From Anaerobranca gottschalkii DSM 13577 (GTDB lineage Bacteria > Bacillota > Proteinivoracia > Proteinivoracales > Proteinivoracaceae): DNA of 64,000 bases. The DNA lies in assembly GCF_900111575.1 (NCBI RefSeq), contig NZ_FOIF01000004.1, positions 31,985-95,984 of the forward strand, written 5' to 3'. Of this stretch, positions 27,177-36,327 are shown piece after piece. Each line of letters starts with the position of its first letter. Position 1 is the first letter of the stretch. The notes below the pieces were generated by a model. That model searched no databases. It saw only the letters and a program-made list of their open reading frames with translations, and was not told the DNA's origin. A program made the translations under genes and the position numbers.

Positions 27177-28313
27177 ATGAAAGTATTACATTTAGCTTTA
27201 AATCATCTTAAACTACTTTTTAAATATAAAATGACTTTTGTTTGGTTTTTTGCCTTACCTATTACTTTAACTTTAATTATCGGCTCTTCCATGGGTGAAA
27301 ATCCTAGTGAAGAAGTTTTTCCCGTCGCCATATTAGATGAAGAGAATTCCTTTTTTACCAATTATATTATAGAAAGAATCGAAGAAGATGATAAGTTTAC
27401 AGTAGAAAGGGTAGATTTTAACAGTGGATTAGAATTGGTGGAAAAAAGTGAAGTCGCTGGATTTATCCATTTCCCCAAAAATTTAAGTAAAGTTTATTTT
27501 TATCCATCTAGACGGAGGATTTCACCTCTGATGTTAGAAAAAAACTTAGAAAAGTCTATTGTTGAATTAAATAATAGTTTAAGGATTGCCCAAGGAATAG
27601 CAGAAGTTTTTTCCCCTGACTCTGATATCCTACTATTACAAAAAGAAATTCTACCAAAACTAAAAGAAGTTCCTATTTCTGCCCAATTATCTTGGACTAA
27701 TGGTAGTGAAATTCCCGTAGGAAATAATATGAGTTCTCCCGGTATGGCCATTTTATTTACCCTTATGTCTGTGGTATTTTCAGGGGCAGGAGTTATTCTT
27801 TCTGATAAACATTATAAAACCTTTGATCGACTATTAACTACTCCAACATCTAGAAGAACTATTATTTTAGGAAAGAGTTTAGGAATTTTTTTAGTCGGTT
27901 TTGTCCAACTTTCTATCTTGATATTATTTGGGCAGTTTGTTTTAAAGGTAAACTGGGGTGGAGATATTTTGGCTACCATTTTGCTGAGTTTAGCCTTTGT
28001 CTTTGCTGCTTCAGGCCTCGCCATGGCTTTAGTCTCTATTTGTAACAATAACAGCCAACTAAATGTATTAGGTAATATAATAGTAATAGGGATTTCTATG
28101 TTAGGGGGGTGTTACTGGCCAATAGAACTACTACCTAACCATATGCAAATAATCTCCAAGCTAGTTCCCACTGGCTGGGCAATGCAAGGTTATACCGACA
28201 TAATACTAAGGGGATTAGGATTGAATGATGTCTTACTCAATATATTTGTTTTATTGATCTTTGGCTTTATATTAAATGGTTTTGGTATTTATAAATTAAA
28301 AAACATAGTATAA
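27177..28313 (+). CDS. ABC-2 exporter permease B
   Basis: This 378-residue protein repeats the architecture of its upstream neighbour: an N-terminal span (FVWFFALPITLTLIIGSSMG), an extracytoplasmic domain and a C-terminal bundle with GISMLGGCYWPIELLPNHMQ, which parallels GGSMWPVYGMPPFM in permease A. Its ATG begins at the base after the previous stop. The two likely arose by duplication. Confidence 0.85.
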   Translation: MKVLHLALNHLKLLFKYKMTFVWFFALPITLTLIIGSSMGENPSEEVFPVAILDEENSFFTNYIIERIEEDDKFTVERVDFNSGLELVEKSEVAGFIHFPKNLSKVYFYPSRRRISPLMLEKNLEKSIVELNNSLRIAQGIAEVFSPDSDILLLQKEILPKLKEVPISAQLSWTNGSEIPVGNNMSSPGMAILFTLMSVVFSGAGVILSDKHYKTFDRLLTTPTSRRTIILGKSLGIFLVGFVQLSILILFGQFVLKVNWGGDILATILLSLAFVFAASGLAMALVSICNNNSQLNVLGNIIVIGISMLGGCYWPIELLPNHMQIISKLVPTGWAMQGYTDIILRGLGLNDVLLNIFVLLIFGFILNGFGIYKLKNIV

Positions 28314-28317
28314 ATAG

Positions 28318-28346
28318 TTGCTTTAAGGAAATATTTATTATATAAT
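28318..28346 (+). promoter_or_regulatory. Promoter of the ileS T-box transcript
   Basis: TTGCTT (28318-28323) and TATAAT (28341-28346) are 17 bases apart, just ahead of the T-box leader. Confidence 0.6.
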
Positions 28347-28377
28347 ATAGCATAATATTTATATATGATTTAAAGGC

Positions 28378-28625
28378 TATGAACAGGACAGTAGTAAAAG
28401 GGAGTAGTTCACAGAGAGATAATCATTAGGTGGAAGATTATCAACAAAACCTTTTATGAAGATCACCTGGGAGCTGGATAGCTGAAACTAAGTAAGCTAT
28501 CCCGTATGGATACGTTAAATCCATTAAAGTGACAGCTTTATAGCTGTAAGTAGGGTGGTACCGCGGAAAACATTTATGAAATTTCGTCCCTAAGTCTTTA
28601 GACTTAGGGACTTTTATTTTTAAAA
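28378..28625 (+). promoter_or_regulatory. T-box leader with an ATC (Ile) specifier controlling ileS
   Basis: The T-box AGGGTGGTACCGCGG lies at 28552-28566. The specifier is read as ATC at 28462-28464, followed by ACCTGGGAGCTGG, the usual context. ATC codes for isoleucine and matches the downstream gene. The terminator hairpin GTCCCTAAGTC (28586-28596) with GACTTAGGGAC (28601-28611) and a T run ends the leader. Confidence 0.93.
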
Positions 28626-28651
28626 AATCTATTATGAAAGGATGAAAAAAC

Positions 28652-31600
28652 ATGGAAAAGTTTAAAGAACTATCAAATCTGCCTGTAGCAGAAAATGAAA
28701 GTTCATTAGCTAAATTTTGGGATGAAATTGATCTACTAAACAAAACAGTAGAAAACCGAAAAGACGCTAAACCCTTCATATTTTATGAAGGTCCTCCAAC
28801 TGCCAACGGTAAACCTGGTATCCACCACGTTATCTCAAGGACACTTAAAGATTCTGTTTGCCGTTATAAAACAATGACAGGATACCAAGTTAAAAGAAAG
28901 GCCGGTTGGGATACCCATGGTTTGCCAGTAGAGTTAGAAGTTGAAAAACAACTAAATCTCTCCAGTAAAGCAGATATCGAAAAATACGGAATTGCTGAAT
29001 TTAATCAAAAATGTAGAGAATCAGTATTTACTTACGAAAAATTGTGGACAGAAATGACTAAAAGAATGGCTTATCTAATTGATTTAGATAACCCTTATAT
29101 TACCCTTTCTAACGATTATATTGAATCAGTATGGTGGATCTTAGATAAATTCTTTAAAGAAGGATACATTTATGAAGGTCATAAAATATTGCCATACTGC
29201 CCAAGATGTGGTACTGGCTTAGCTTCCCACGAAGTAGCTCAAGGGTATAAAGAAATTAAATCAAATACCGTAATCGTTCCTTTCAAATTAAAGGATAAAG
29301 ATGAATATGTATTAGTTTGGACTACTACCCCTTGGACCTTAGCTTCCAACGTTGCCTTAGCAGTACACCCTGAAGTTACCTATATCCGTGCTAACAAAGA
29401 TGGTAAAGTATATATTGTTGCCAAAGCTTTAGCTGAAAAGGTATTAGGAGATGATTTCCAAATTCTAAGTGAACTAAAAGGTCAAGAACTAGAGTATACC
29501 GAATATGAACAATTAATGCCCTTTGTTAAACCTGATAAAAAAGCTTTTTTTATCACCACAGCAGATTTCGTAACAACCGATGACGGTACAGGTATTGTTC
29601 ACATCGCCCCTGCCTTTGGTGAAGATGACTACGGAGTAAGTTTAAAATATGATTTACCAATCTTACAACCGGTAGATGAATCAGGTAAATATACTGATAC
29701 TCCATGGAAAGGTAGATTTGTAATCGATTGTGATGTAGACATTATAAAATGGTTGCACAAAGAAGAAAAACTCTTTAGCAAAGAAAAGTTTGCCCATAAC
29801 TATCCCCACTGCTGGAGATGTACTACTCCCCTATTGTACTATGGAAAACCTAGTTGGTTTATCGAAGTAACCAAAATGAAGGACAAACTGATCGAAAACA
29901 ATAATTCTGTTAAATGGTTTCCCAGTTACGTCGGTGAAAAGCGTTTTGGTAACTGGTTAGAAAATCTAAATGATTGGGCAATTTCTAGAAACCGTTATTG
30001 GGGTACACCTCTAAATATTTGGAGATGTACTTGTGGTCATACACAATCAATCGGTTCTAGAAAAGAATTAGTTGAAAAGGCTATCGAAAAAATCGATGAA
30101 AGGATAGAGCTTCACAGACCTTTTATTGATGAAGTTCACTTAAAATGCGAAAAATGTGGTGGCTCTATGTCTAGAGTGACAGAAGTTATTGACTGCTGGT
30201 TTGATAGTGGAGCTATGCCATTTGCCCAACACCATTACCCCTTTGAAAACAAAGAAAACTTCCATGAATTATTCCCTGCCGACTTCATCTGTGAAGGTAT
30301 AGATCAAACTAGAGGTTGGTTTTATTCACTCTTAGCAATTTCTACTTTTGTAACTGGTCAAGCTCCTTATAAACAAGTGCTAGTCAACGACTTGATTTTA
30401 GATAAAGAAGGAAGAAAAATGTCAAAATCTAGGGGTAACACAGTAGATCCCTTCCAGTTATTTGATCAGTACGGTGCCGATGTTTTAAGATGGTATCTAT
30501 TGTATGTTTCGCCTCCTTGGACCCCGACAAGATTTGATATTGAAGGACTCAAAGAAGTACAAAGTAAATTCTTTGGTACACTAAAAAATGTTTATACATT
30601 CTTTACCCTTTATGCCAATACCGATGAAATTAATCCTAGAAAATTTTTCATCCCTTATACTGATAGGCCTGAACTAGATCGTTGGATTATCTCAAAATTT
30701 AACAGCTTAGTTAAAGATGTCAGAGAGGATATGGATGAATTCGATTTAACCAGGGCTGTTAGAAGAATTCAAGAATTTGTAAACGAAGATTTATCTAATT
30801 GGTACATTAGAAGGGCCCGCCGTCGTTTCTGGGCATCTGACTTAACGGAAGATAAAAAAGCAGTTTACAATACAACTTATGAAGTATTAGTAGGAGTAGC
30901 AAAAATGGTAGCACCTTTTGCACCTTATCTTGCAGAAGAAATGTATAGAAACTTAACCGGTAAACTTTCCGTCCACTTGGCCGATTATCCACAAGCTGAT
31001 CTAACCCTTATTGATAAACACGTAGAAAAAAGAATGGATTTAGTTAGGGATTTAGTAAGCTTAGGTAGAGCTGCTAGGGTACAATGTAAAATTAAAGTTC
31101 GCCAACCAATCCAAAAAATGATCATCGATGGTTCCCATGAAAATCTAATCAATGATTTAGTTCCACTAATGAAAGAAGAACTTAATGTTAAAGAAGTAGA
31201 ATTTGCTAAAGACTTAAATCAGTTTATGAACTTTATTTTAAAACCCAACTTCAAGGTAGCTGGACCAAGATTAGGTGAAAAGATCAAACTTTTAGTTCCT
31301 GCCCTACAAAAACTAGATGGCAGCAAAGTAATTCCAAAATTAGAAAAGGGAGAAACTATCTCCATCGATATTGGTGGTGAAACACTAGAGCTAGATAAAG
31401 AATTAGTAATGATCAATATTTCCGCTAAAGAAGGTTTTACAGTGGAGATGAAAAACAATTTATTTACAATTCTAGATACCACCTTAACCCAAGAGTTAAT
31501 CGATGAAGGATATGCCAGAGAATTTGTTTCTAAAGTCCAGCAAATGAGGAAAAACAATGGTTATGAAGTAACTGATAATATCAGGATCTACTACAATGCC

Positions 31601-31750
31601 GATGACGAAGTAACCAATGCTTTAAATACTTTTAAAGATTATATCATGTCAGAAACTTTAGCCCTCTCCATGGAAAAAGTTGATGATGATACCCTAGAAA
31701 AACAAGATATTAACGATCATTTAACAGGTATCAAAATAGAAAGGGTATAA
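28652..31750 (+). CDS. ileS: Isoleucyl-tRNA synthetase, type 2 (eukaryote-like)
   Basis: This 1032-residue cytoplasmic enzyme charges tRNA-Ile. The ATP-binding HIGH motif is the variant GKPGIHH near residue 55, and KMSKS is near residue 590 (KEGRKMSKSRGNTV). The editing domain (TTPWTLASNVALAVHPE) and zinc-type cysteine pairs (CPRCGTG, CEKCGG) are present. The HIGH variant and overall length fit the IleS2 group, which also contains the mupirocin-insensitive enzymes. It stands alone behind an Ile-specific T-box. Confidence 0.97.
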   Translation: MEKFKELSNLPVAENESSLAKFWDEIDLLNKTVENRKDAKPFIFYEGPPTANGKPGIHHVISRTLKDSVCRYKTMTGYQVKRKAGWDTHGLPVELEVEKQLNLSSKADIEKYGIAEFNQKCRESVFTYEKLWTEMTKRMAYLIDLDNPYITLSNDYIESVWWILDKFFKEGYIYEGHKILPYCPRCGTGLASHEVAQGYKEIKSNTVIVPFKLKDKDEYVLVWTTTPWTLASNVALAVHPEVTYIRANKDGKVYIVAKALAEKVLGDDFQILSELKGQELEYTEYEQLMPFVKPDKKAFFITTADFVTTDDGTGIVHIAPAFGEDDYGVSLKYDLPILQPVDESGKYTDTPWKGRFVIDCDVDIIKWLHKEEKLFSKEKFAHNYPHCWRCTTPLLYYGKPSWFIEVTKMKDKLIENNNSVKWFPSYVGEKRFGNWLENLNDWAISRNRYWGTPLNIWRCTCGHTQSIGSRKELVEKAIEKIDERIELHRPFIDEVHLKCEKCGGSMSRVTEVIDCWFDSGAMPFAQHHYPFENKENFHELFPADFICEGIDQTRGWFYSLLAISTFVTGQAPYKQVLVNDLILDKEGRKMSKSRGNTVDPFQLFDQYGADVLRWYLLYVSPPWTPTRFDIEGLKEVQSKFFGTLKNVYTFFTLYANTDEINPRKFFIPYTDRPELDRWIISKFNSLVKDVREDMDEFDLTRAVRRIQEFVNEDLSNWYIRRARRRFWASDLTEDKKAVYNTTYEVLVGVAKMVAPFAPYLAEEMYRNLTGKLSVHLADYPQADLTLIDKHVEKRMDLVRDLVSLGRAARVQCKIKVRQPIQKMIIDGSHENLINDLVPLMKEELNVKEVEFAKDLNQFMNFILKPNFKVAGPRLGEKIKLLVPALQKLDGSKVIPKLEKGETISIDIGGETLELDKELVMINISAKEGFTVEMKNNLFTILDTTLTQELIDEGYAREFVSKVQQMRKNNGYEVTDNIRIYYNADDEVTNALNTFKDYIMSETLALSMEKVDDDTLEKQDINDHLTGIKIERV

Positions 31751-31756
31751 TTAAAA

Positions 31757-31797
31757 AAATAAACGAGGTTAAATTCTAACCTCGTTTATTTTTTTAT
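31757..31797. terminator. Bidirectional terminator between ileS and celB
   Basis: AAATAAACGAGGTTA and TAACCTCGTTTATTT flank a short loop with T runs on both sides, serving the two convergent genes. Confidence 0.85.
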
Positions 31798-33101
31798 GCA
31801 CTTATTCCTGTTTCTTCTACTTCAGAAAGGTTGCTTTTTTCCTCTTCTACCAACTGTTTTTCATATAGTTTAAAAAATGGATAATATACTGCACCTGATA
31901 CGAAGAACAATAGAACTACTAGTATTGCTGCCCCTACATTCCAATTAGCTGCCCACATCGCCCCAATTGGAGCAGGGGTAGTCCATGGAGGTAAGGCTAC
32001 AACTTTAGATACTAAATCAAGACGTAAAACAAAATATGCAATTGTAGCATTGACCATAGGAGCAAGGATAAAAGGAATACCTAAAAGAGGATTCATCACT
32101 ACTGGAGAACCAAAAATTATAGGCTCATTAATATTAAAGATAGCTGGTAATATAGCAACTTTACCGATAGATTTTAAGTGGGAAGATTTACTCCTTAAGT
32201 AAAGGCAAGTCAAAGCAAAGGTAGCTCCAGAACCTCCCAGTACAATATAGAAAGCCCAAAATGGTTCAGTAAAGATCGCTGTTAATGGTTGACCTGCTTG
32301 AAGTAATTCTTGATTTGTTGTTAAATTAGTTAAATAGAAAGGTGCTAAAACACTACCAACAATACTTGCCCCATGGATTCCTCCAAACCATAAAATATGT
32401 GCTAAAAATACTGCAAATAAAATTCCTGGTAATGTACTTACCCCTGCAACCAAAGGTTTAAATGCTTCCATTACTAATTGTGGTATTGAATAACCAGATA
32501 AATGCTGAACCAATAAACTAATCGGATAAAGGGTGGCCACTGTCAAAAATACTGGAATTAAAGCTTCGAAGGAAGCAGCAATGGCCGGTGGAACTCCATC
32601 TGGCATTTTAATTGTAATATTTCTCTTTTTCAAAAATCTCATCAACTCAATTGAATAAAAAGATGTTAATATTGCTGTAAATACCCCTTTACCATCCATA
32701 TAAGTAGTTGGTAGTGCCCCATTTACCGCTTGTGCTCCTACCAATAAAAATGCCATCAAAGATAACAATCCACCGGATAGAGGGTTTAGATCATAGGATT
32801 TAGCCAAAGTGTAGCCTATTGCAGTGGCGATAAATAAAACCATTATTTGCATTGTCATTTGGTAAGGGATCATTAAAGCATCAAAATGGGTGTTGGCAAA
32901 ATCATACCAAGCTCTTCCTATAAAATTAGTTGTGTCTGCCGGAAAAGGTGGAAAAGCTAAAATCAACATTATTGAACCAATAATCATAAAAGGCATTGCA
33001 GCGATAAAACCGTCTTTCATAGCTGAAACATGTCTTTGATTACCAACCTTTACAACCACAGGCATCATTTTTTCTTCAAGCCATTTTAAAAAACTATTCA
33101 T
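31794..33101 (-). CDS. celB: PTS cellobiose-type EIIC permease
   Basis: This 435-residue membrane protein is the translocating subunit of a lactose/cellobiose-family PTS. It has about ten spans, the opening VVKVGNQRHVSAMKDGFIAA, and GAMWAANWNVGAAI near the end. NINEPIIFGSPVVMNPLLGI is the conserved substrate-binding loop of this family. It follows the EIIB gene by 24 bases under a sigma-54 promoter; EIIA and the phospho-beta-glucosidase are in a second operon 5 kb away. The substrate is likely cellobiose or another beta-glucoside. Confidence 0.93.
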   Translation of the reverse strand: MNSFLKWLEEKMMPVVVKVGNQRHVSAMKDGFIAAMPFMIIGSIMLILAFPPFPADTTNFIGRAWYDFANTHFDALMIPYQMTMQIMVLFIATAIGYTLAKSYDLNPLSGGLLSLMAFLLVGAQAVNGALPTTYMDGKGVFTAILTSFYSIELMRFLKKRNITIKMPDGVPPAIAASFEALIPVFLTVATLYPISLLVQHLSGYSIPQLVMEAFKPLVAGVSTLPGILFAVFLAHILWFGGIHGASIVGSVLAPFYLTNLTTNQELLQAGQPLTAIFTEPFWAFYIVLGGSGATFALTCLYLRSKSSHLKSIGKVAILPAIFNINEPIIFGSPVVMNPLLGIPFILAPMVNATIAYFVLRLDLVSKVVALPPWTTPAPIGAMWAANWNVGAAILVVLLFFVSGAVYYPFFKLYEKQLVEEEKSNLSEVEETGISA

Positions 33102-33125
33102 TTGTAAATCCCCCTTTTAATTTAA

Positions 33126-33431
33126 TTAATCTAATACTTTAAGAGTTTCTTCTAAAATTTTCTCCCCTTTCATTAATCCATAGTCTACAGAATTAATTAC
33201 TAATACTTTAACACCATATTGTGCTGCAATTTTTTCAAACTGATCTTTTTTAAATCTCACTTGGGGACCTAATAATGCTATGTGATAGTCTTTAACTTTG
33301 TCTGCAAAGGCATCAACTGGTACTGCTGTTATTTCAATTTCTATTCCTTTATTTTTTGCTGCTTGTTGCATTTTTGTCACCAAAAGACTAGTTGACATTC
33401 CTGCAGCACATGCTAATAAAATTTTTTTCAT
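33126..33431 (-). CDS. celA: PTS cellobiose-type EIIB component
   Basis: This 101-residue cytoplasmic phosphocarrier has its phosphorylated cysteine in ILLACAAGMSTSLLV near the N-terminus. The start is ATG 33431 behind AAAGGAGGAG. A longer frame reaches 33473, but that start lies inside the -24/-12 promoter and would not be transcribed. It passes phosphate from EIIA to the sugar during transport by EIIC, encoded next. Confidence 0.93.
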   Translation of the reverse strand: MKKILLACAAGMSTSLLVTKMQQAAKNKGIEIEITAVPVDAFADKVKDYHIALLGPQVRFKKDQFEKIAAQYGVKVLVINSVDYGLMKGEKILEETLKVLD

Positions 33432-33461
33432 TTTCTGCTCCTCCTTTCTAAGTTCACATTT

Positions 33462-33477
33462 TGCAAATTCCATGCCA
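33462..33477 (-). promoter_or_regulatory. Sigma-54 (-24/-12) promoter of celA-celB
   Basis: The minus strand reads TGGCATGGAATTTGCA: GG and GC are separated by exactly ten bases, close to the consensus TGGCACGNNNNTTGCA. It lies about 30 bases before the celA start. The LevR-type activator encoded directly upstream has the GAYTGA motif needed to contact sigma-54. Confidence 0.9.
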
Positions 33478-33520
33478 AACAGAAAAACATTGTAATAAAG
33501 GGGGATTTCATAGGATTAAA

Positions 33521-33566
33521 ACACTTTCTATAATTATCGCTATTTTTAACACACTTAGAAAACACT
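33521..33566 (-). promoter_or_regulatory. Candidate activator-binding repeats upstream of celA
   Basis: ACACT occurs at 33521-33525, 33551-33555 and 33562-33566, the last pair 11 bases apart, roughly 45-90 bases upstream of the -24 element. A similar pair (10 bases apart) lies upstream of the second sigma-54 promoter. Binding by the LevR-type protein is inferred. Confidence 0.4.
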
Positions 33567-36253
33567 TATTTTTCTAATAATATTGATGTAATAATATTAA
33601 TTTCTTGTTCTGGAAAGGAAATATTGTATTTTTTCTCAATTTTCCCTAAATGTTTTTTGATAATGTTTAATGAATTAAATGAATTATAAAAACATCCATT
33701 GTTAGTCTTATTATAATTAACTTCTATTGACCAATTATTTATTAACCTTTCTATTAAGCAAGCTATATGTAAAATTGAACCAATGATAATATCATTACTA
33801 AAAGATTTCCCAAGGTCTTTTGATATATTGAATAAAACTTCCTTTAAATCAAAAACTAAATCTTCGATATTATCTAATTTTAAATTAGCTGATAAAGTTT
33901 CCCCTATTTGAGAAAATATCTTTTCTTGTTGTATCAGTTCCTGAAGCTTCTTTTGCCCATGTTCTGTAAAAATATCTTCTAGTTTAATAAAGGGAATAGA
34001 TGGGATATCTGGATTGACAAAACTTACTACTGCAATTATATTTTTAAATTTTGATAAAAGATTGATTTGTTTTTTAAAATCACTAACACTAGTAAAACTT
34101 ATAGGTATAATATCTATATTGTTATGTTCTATATTTTTAGAAATATAAGATTTAATTTTAACGGAACTTCCCTCACCGGTATAACATCCTGTAACAATTA
34201 CGTTCTTATTTATAGGTAAAACTGGTGATTGTGTAATCTTTTTCCCTAAGTAGGGATTTATGTCTATTGCTGAATTATAAACTGTATCTAGATCTGCTCC
34301 CAGCATTGCTTTCCTAGTAGCTTCAATTACCATAGGGGTGCTTACCATTTCAACAGTTTTGGTAGATACATTGACTTCTTTTGAAAGTAAATCTCCAAAA
34401 TTTATCAATGAGCCCATATCTGCTAGTATCAATACACCTTTTCCTTGATCAAGTTTAACTATCAGTTCTTTTACTTCTTTGTAAATATCTTCAGGTTTAA
34501 CATTTAGCGGCATATCAATACCATGGGCTAAATCTGTTGCCAACAAAGTATTTGCAACTTTTGCCATACTTGCTGCCCCACTGTTACCATGCATTAAAAC
34601 TAAGATACCTACTGTTGCATTTTTCTCTTGTTGTTCAGTAAATTCTCTATTAATAAAAAACATAGTTAAAAAACCAATTTCATCTATAGGTAATTCAATT
34701 TTTAATTTTTCTTCTATAATTGATGCAATTTCTATAGCAAAGGTAAATTCTTTAGGATATTTTTTCCTAATATCATTTAACTGAGGATTAATGATGGCCT
34801 TTTTTTGTCTAAGTCTTTCCACCGTAGAATTTATATGTAGGGCAAAACCATATAGGACAGGGTCTAAATATGGATGTTTTAACTTATCCTTTGCAAAATC
34901 TATTATTTCTTTAGCTAAAGACAATATCTCTTTTCCTATTATCCTCTCTATTTCTTCTTCATTTACTTTTTTTGTAATATTTCCCATAAACTTTATAAAA
35001 TAACTTTCGATATCCATACCAATTATTTCATTAATTTCTTCATCTTCTATCCCTTCTTTTCGTAACATCTCAATCCTTTTCTCTATCATTTCATAAAAAT
35101 TGTCAGGAATAGAATACTGATCAGAACTTTGGATGTTTTTAATTTCCTGTTCTGAAGAAAAAATAAAATCCAGATTAGATATACCTAAAATTTGGTTAAT
35201 TTCTTCTCTATAATCTTTTAATTTTAAAATTCCTTTTTTAACGTGTTCAGGTAAAATTTTACTTCTAATTACCACTTTACCATGTTCTTTTGAGACGCAA
35301 TCTAAAAATGCCCTAGCACAGCTTAGTTGAATATCACTCTTAAGCTGACCGATATTATTAGGGCAATCATAAAGGAGTAAACTCTTAAGGGCATTTTGAC
35401 TTACTATGATATCTTTTCCTATTCTCCCTGATTCTTGCCTAAAAAACTCTTCAATTAGTGTGTATCGTTCCGATAATTTCCTTTCCCTCAATGGTGGGAT
35501 TGTAATCATCATCGGTATTCTCCTAGTAAAAGTATCCAACAATTTAGATTTGGGATCTTCAGTAGTGGCAGCAATGATTAATACATTAGCTTTTCTTGTA
35601 TACTCGGTTTCTCCTAATCGCTTAAAAATCCCTTTATCTATAAAAGTAAAGAGCATTTCTTGTCCTTCCGCCGTTAAACGATGGACTTCATCTAAAAACA
35701 TTACACCTCCATTAGCTTTTTCAAGTAAACCAGGTTGATCATATTCAGCCCCTGTATATGCACCCTTTTTTATACCAAAAATTTGCCCCATTAAGAGTTG
35801 CGGATTATTAGCATAATCGGCACAGTTAAAAATGACAAAGGGGGCGTCACTGGTAAACCTACCTGTATGTTTTCCATACTCAAACATCAATTCAGCAAAC
35901 ATCGTTTTACCTACACCGGTTTCTCCAAAAATCAATGTATGTAAACCACTAGGTGGATACATAATTGCTGCCTTTCCCTGTTGAACAACGGTAGATAAAC
36001 TTCCACTATACCCAACTAAAACACTAAAAGTGTCATTTATTTCTTTAACAGATGCCGATACCGCTGGCTGAAAAAGTACAGGGCGGCCACTTATTTTTTT
36101 TGCTAGCCCTTGCTTAACTAATTGATTTAAATCAAAACTAACATTTGAACGTTGTAAATTAAGTTTATCAGCAATTTGTTCAGCAGTAACCCCTTTATTA
36201 TTTTCCTTATACATCTTATTTAAGGTTTCTCTGACCAAATCTATTCTTCGCAT
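33566..36253 (-). CDS. LevR/CelR-type sigma-54-dependent PTS-regulated activator
   Basis: This 895-residue regulator should activate the two cel operons when cellobiose is being transported. Domain order is N-terminal helix-turn-helix (residues about 20-60), AAA+ sigma-54-interaction domain with Walker A GETGVGKT at 110-117, GAYTGA at 164-169 and Walker B VMFLDEV at 184-190, then a PRD domain near 450-510 (ILSLAKEIIDFAKDKLKHPY), an EIIA-Man-like domain (VGILVLMHGNSGAASMA), an EIIB-like region with VIVTGCYTGEGSSVKI, and a C-terminal PRD (IGSILHIACLIERLI). Phosphorylation of the PRD and EII-like domains by PTS proteins controls it. It lies between the two operons it is expected to serve. Confidence 0.93.
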   Translation of the reverse strand: MRRIDLVRETLNKMYKENNKGVTAEQIADKLNLQRSNVSFDLNQLVKQGLAKKISGRPVLFQPAVSASVKEINDTFSVLVGYSGSLSTVVQQGKAAIMYPPSGLHTLIFGETGVGKTMFAELMFEYGKHTGRFTSDAPFVIFNCADYANNPQLLMGQIFGIKKGAYTGAEYDQPGLLEKANGGVMFLDEVHRLTAEGQEMLFTFIDKGIFKRLGETEYTRKANVLIIAATTEDPKSKLLDTFTRRIPMMITIPPLRERKLSERYTLIEEFFRQESGRIGKDIIVSQNALKSLLLYDCPNNIGQLKSDIQLSCARAFLDCVSKEHGKVVIRSKILPEHVKKGILKLKDYREEINQILGISNLDFIFSSEQEIKNIQSSDQYSIPDNFYEMIEKRIEMLRKEGIEDEEINEIIGMDIESYFIKFMGNITKKVNEEEIERIIGKEILSLAKEIIDFAKDKLKHPYLDPVLYGFALHINSTVERLRQKKAIINPQLNDIRKKYPKEFTFAIEIASIIEEKLKIELPIDEIGFLTMFFINREFTEQQEKNATVGILVLMHGNSGAASMAKVANTLLATDLAHGIDMPLNVKPEDIYKEVKELIVKLDQGKGVLILADMGSLINFGDLLSKEVNVSTKTVEMVSTPMVIEATRKAMLGADLDTVYNSAIDINPYLGKKITQSPVLPINKNVIVTGCYTGEGSSVKIKSYISKNIEHNNIDIIPISFTSVSDFKKQINLLSKFKNIIAVVSFVNPDIPSIPFIKLEDIFTEHGQKKLQELIQQEKIFSQIGETLSANLKLDNIEDLVFDLKEVLFNISKDLGKSFSNDIIIGSILHIACLIERLINNWSIEVNYNKTNNGCFYNSFNSLNIIKKHLGKIEKKYNISFPEQEINIITSILLEK

Positions 36254-36327
36254 GCTCTCCCACCTTTCCTTTTATTTCAATACTATCATTAAAGATTATA
36301 GTGGTAAAGGGCCACCTATAGTGACCC

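Noticed and set aside
33432..33473. Longer N-terminus for celA, and likewise 38009-38065 for celC
   Set aside because: Both extensions overlap -24/-12 promoter elements and lack a ribosome site; the shorter starts match the families.
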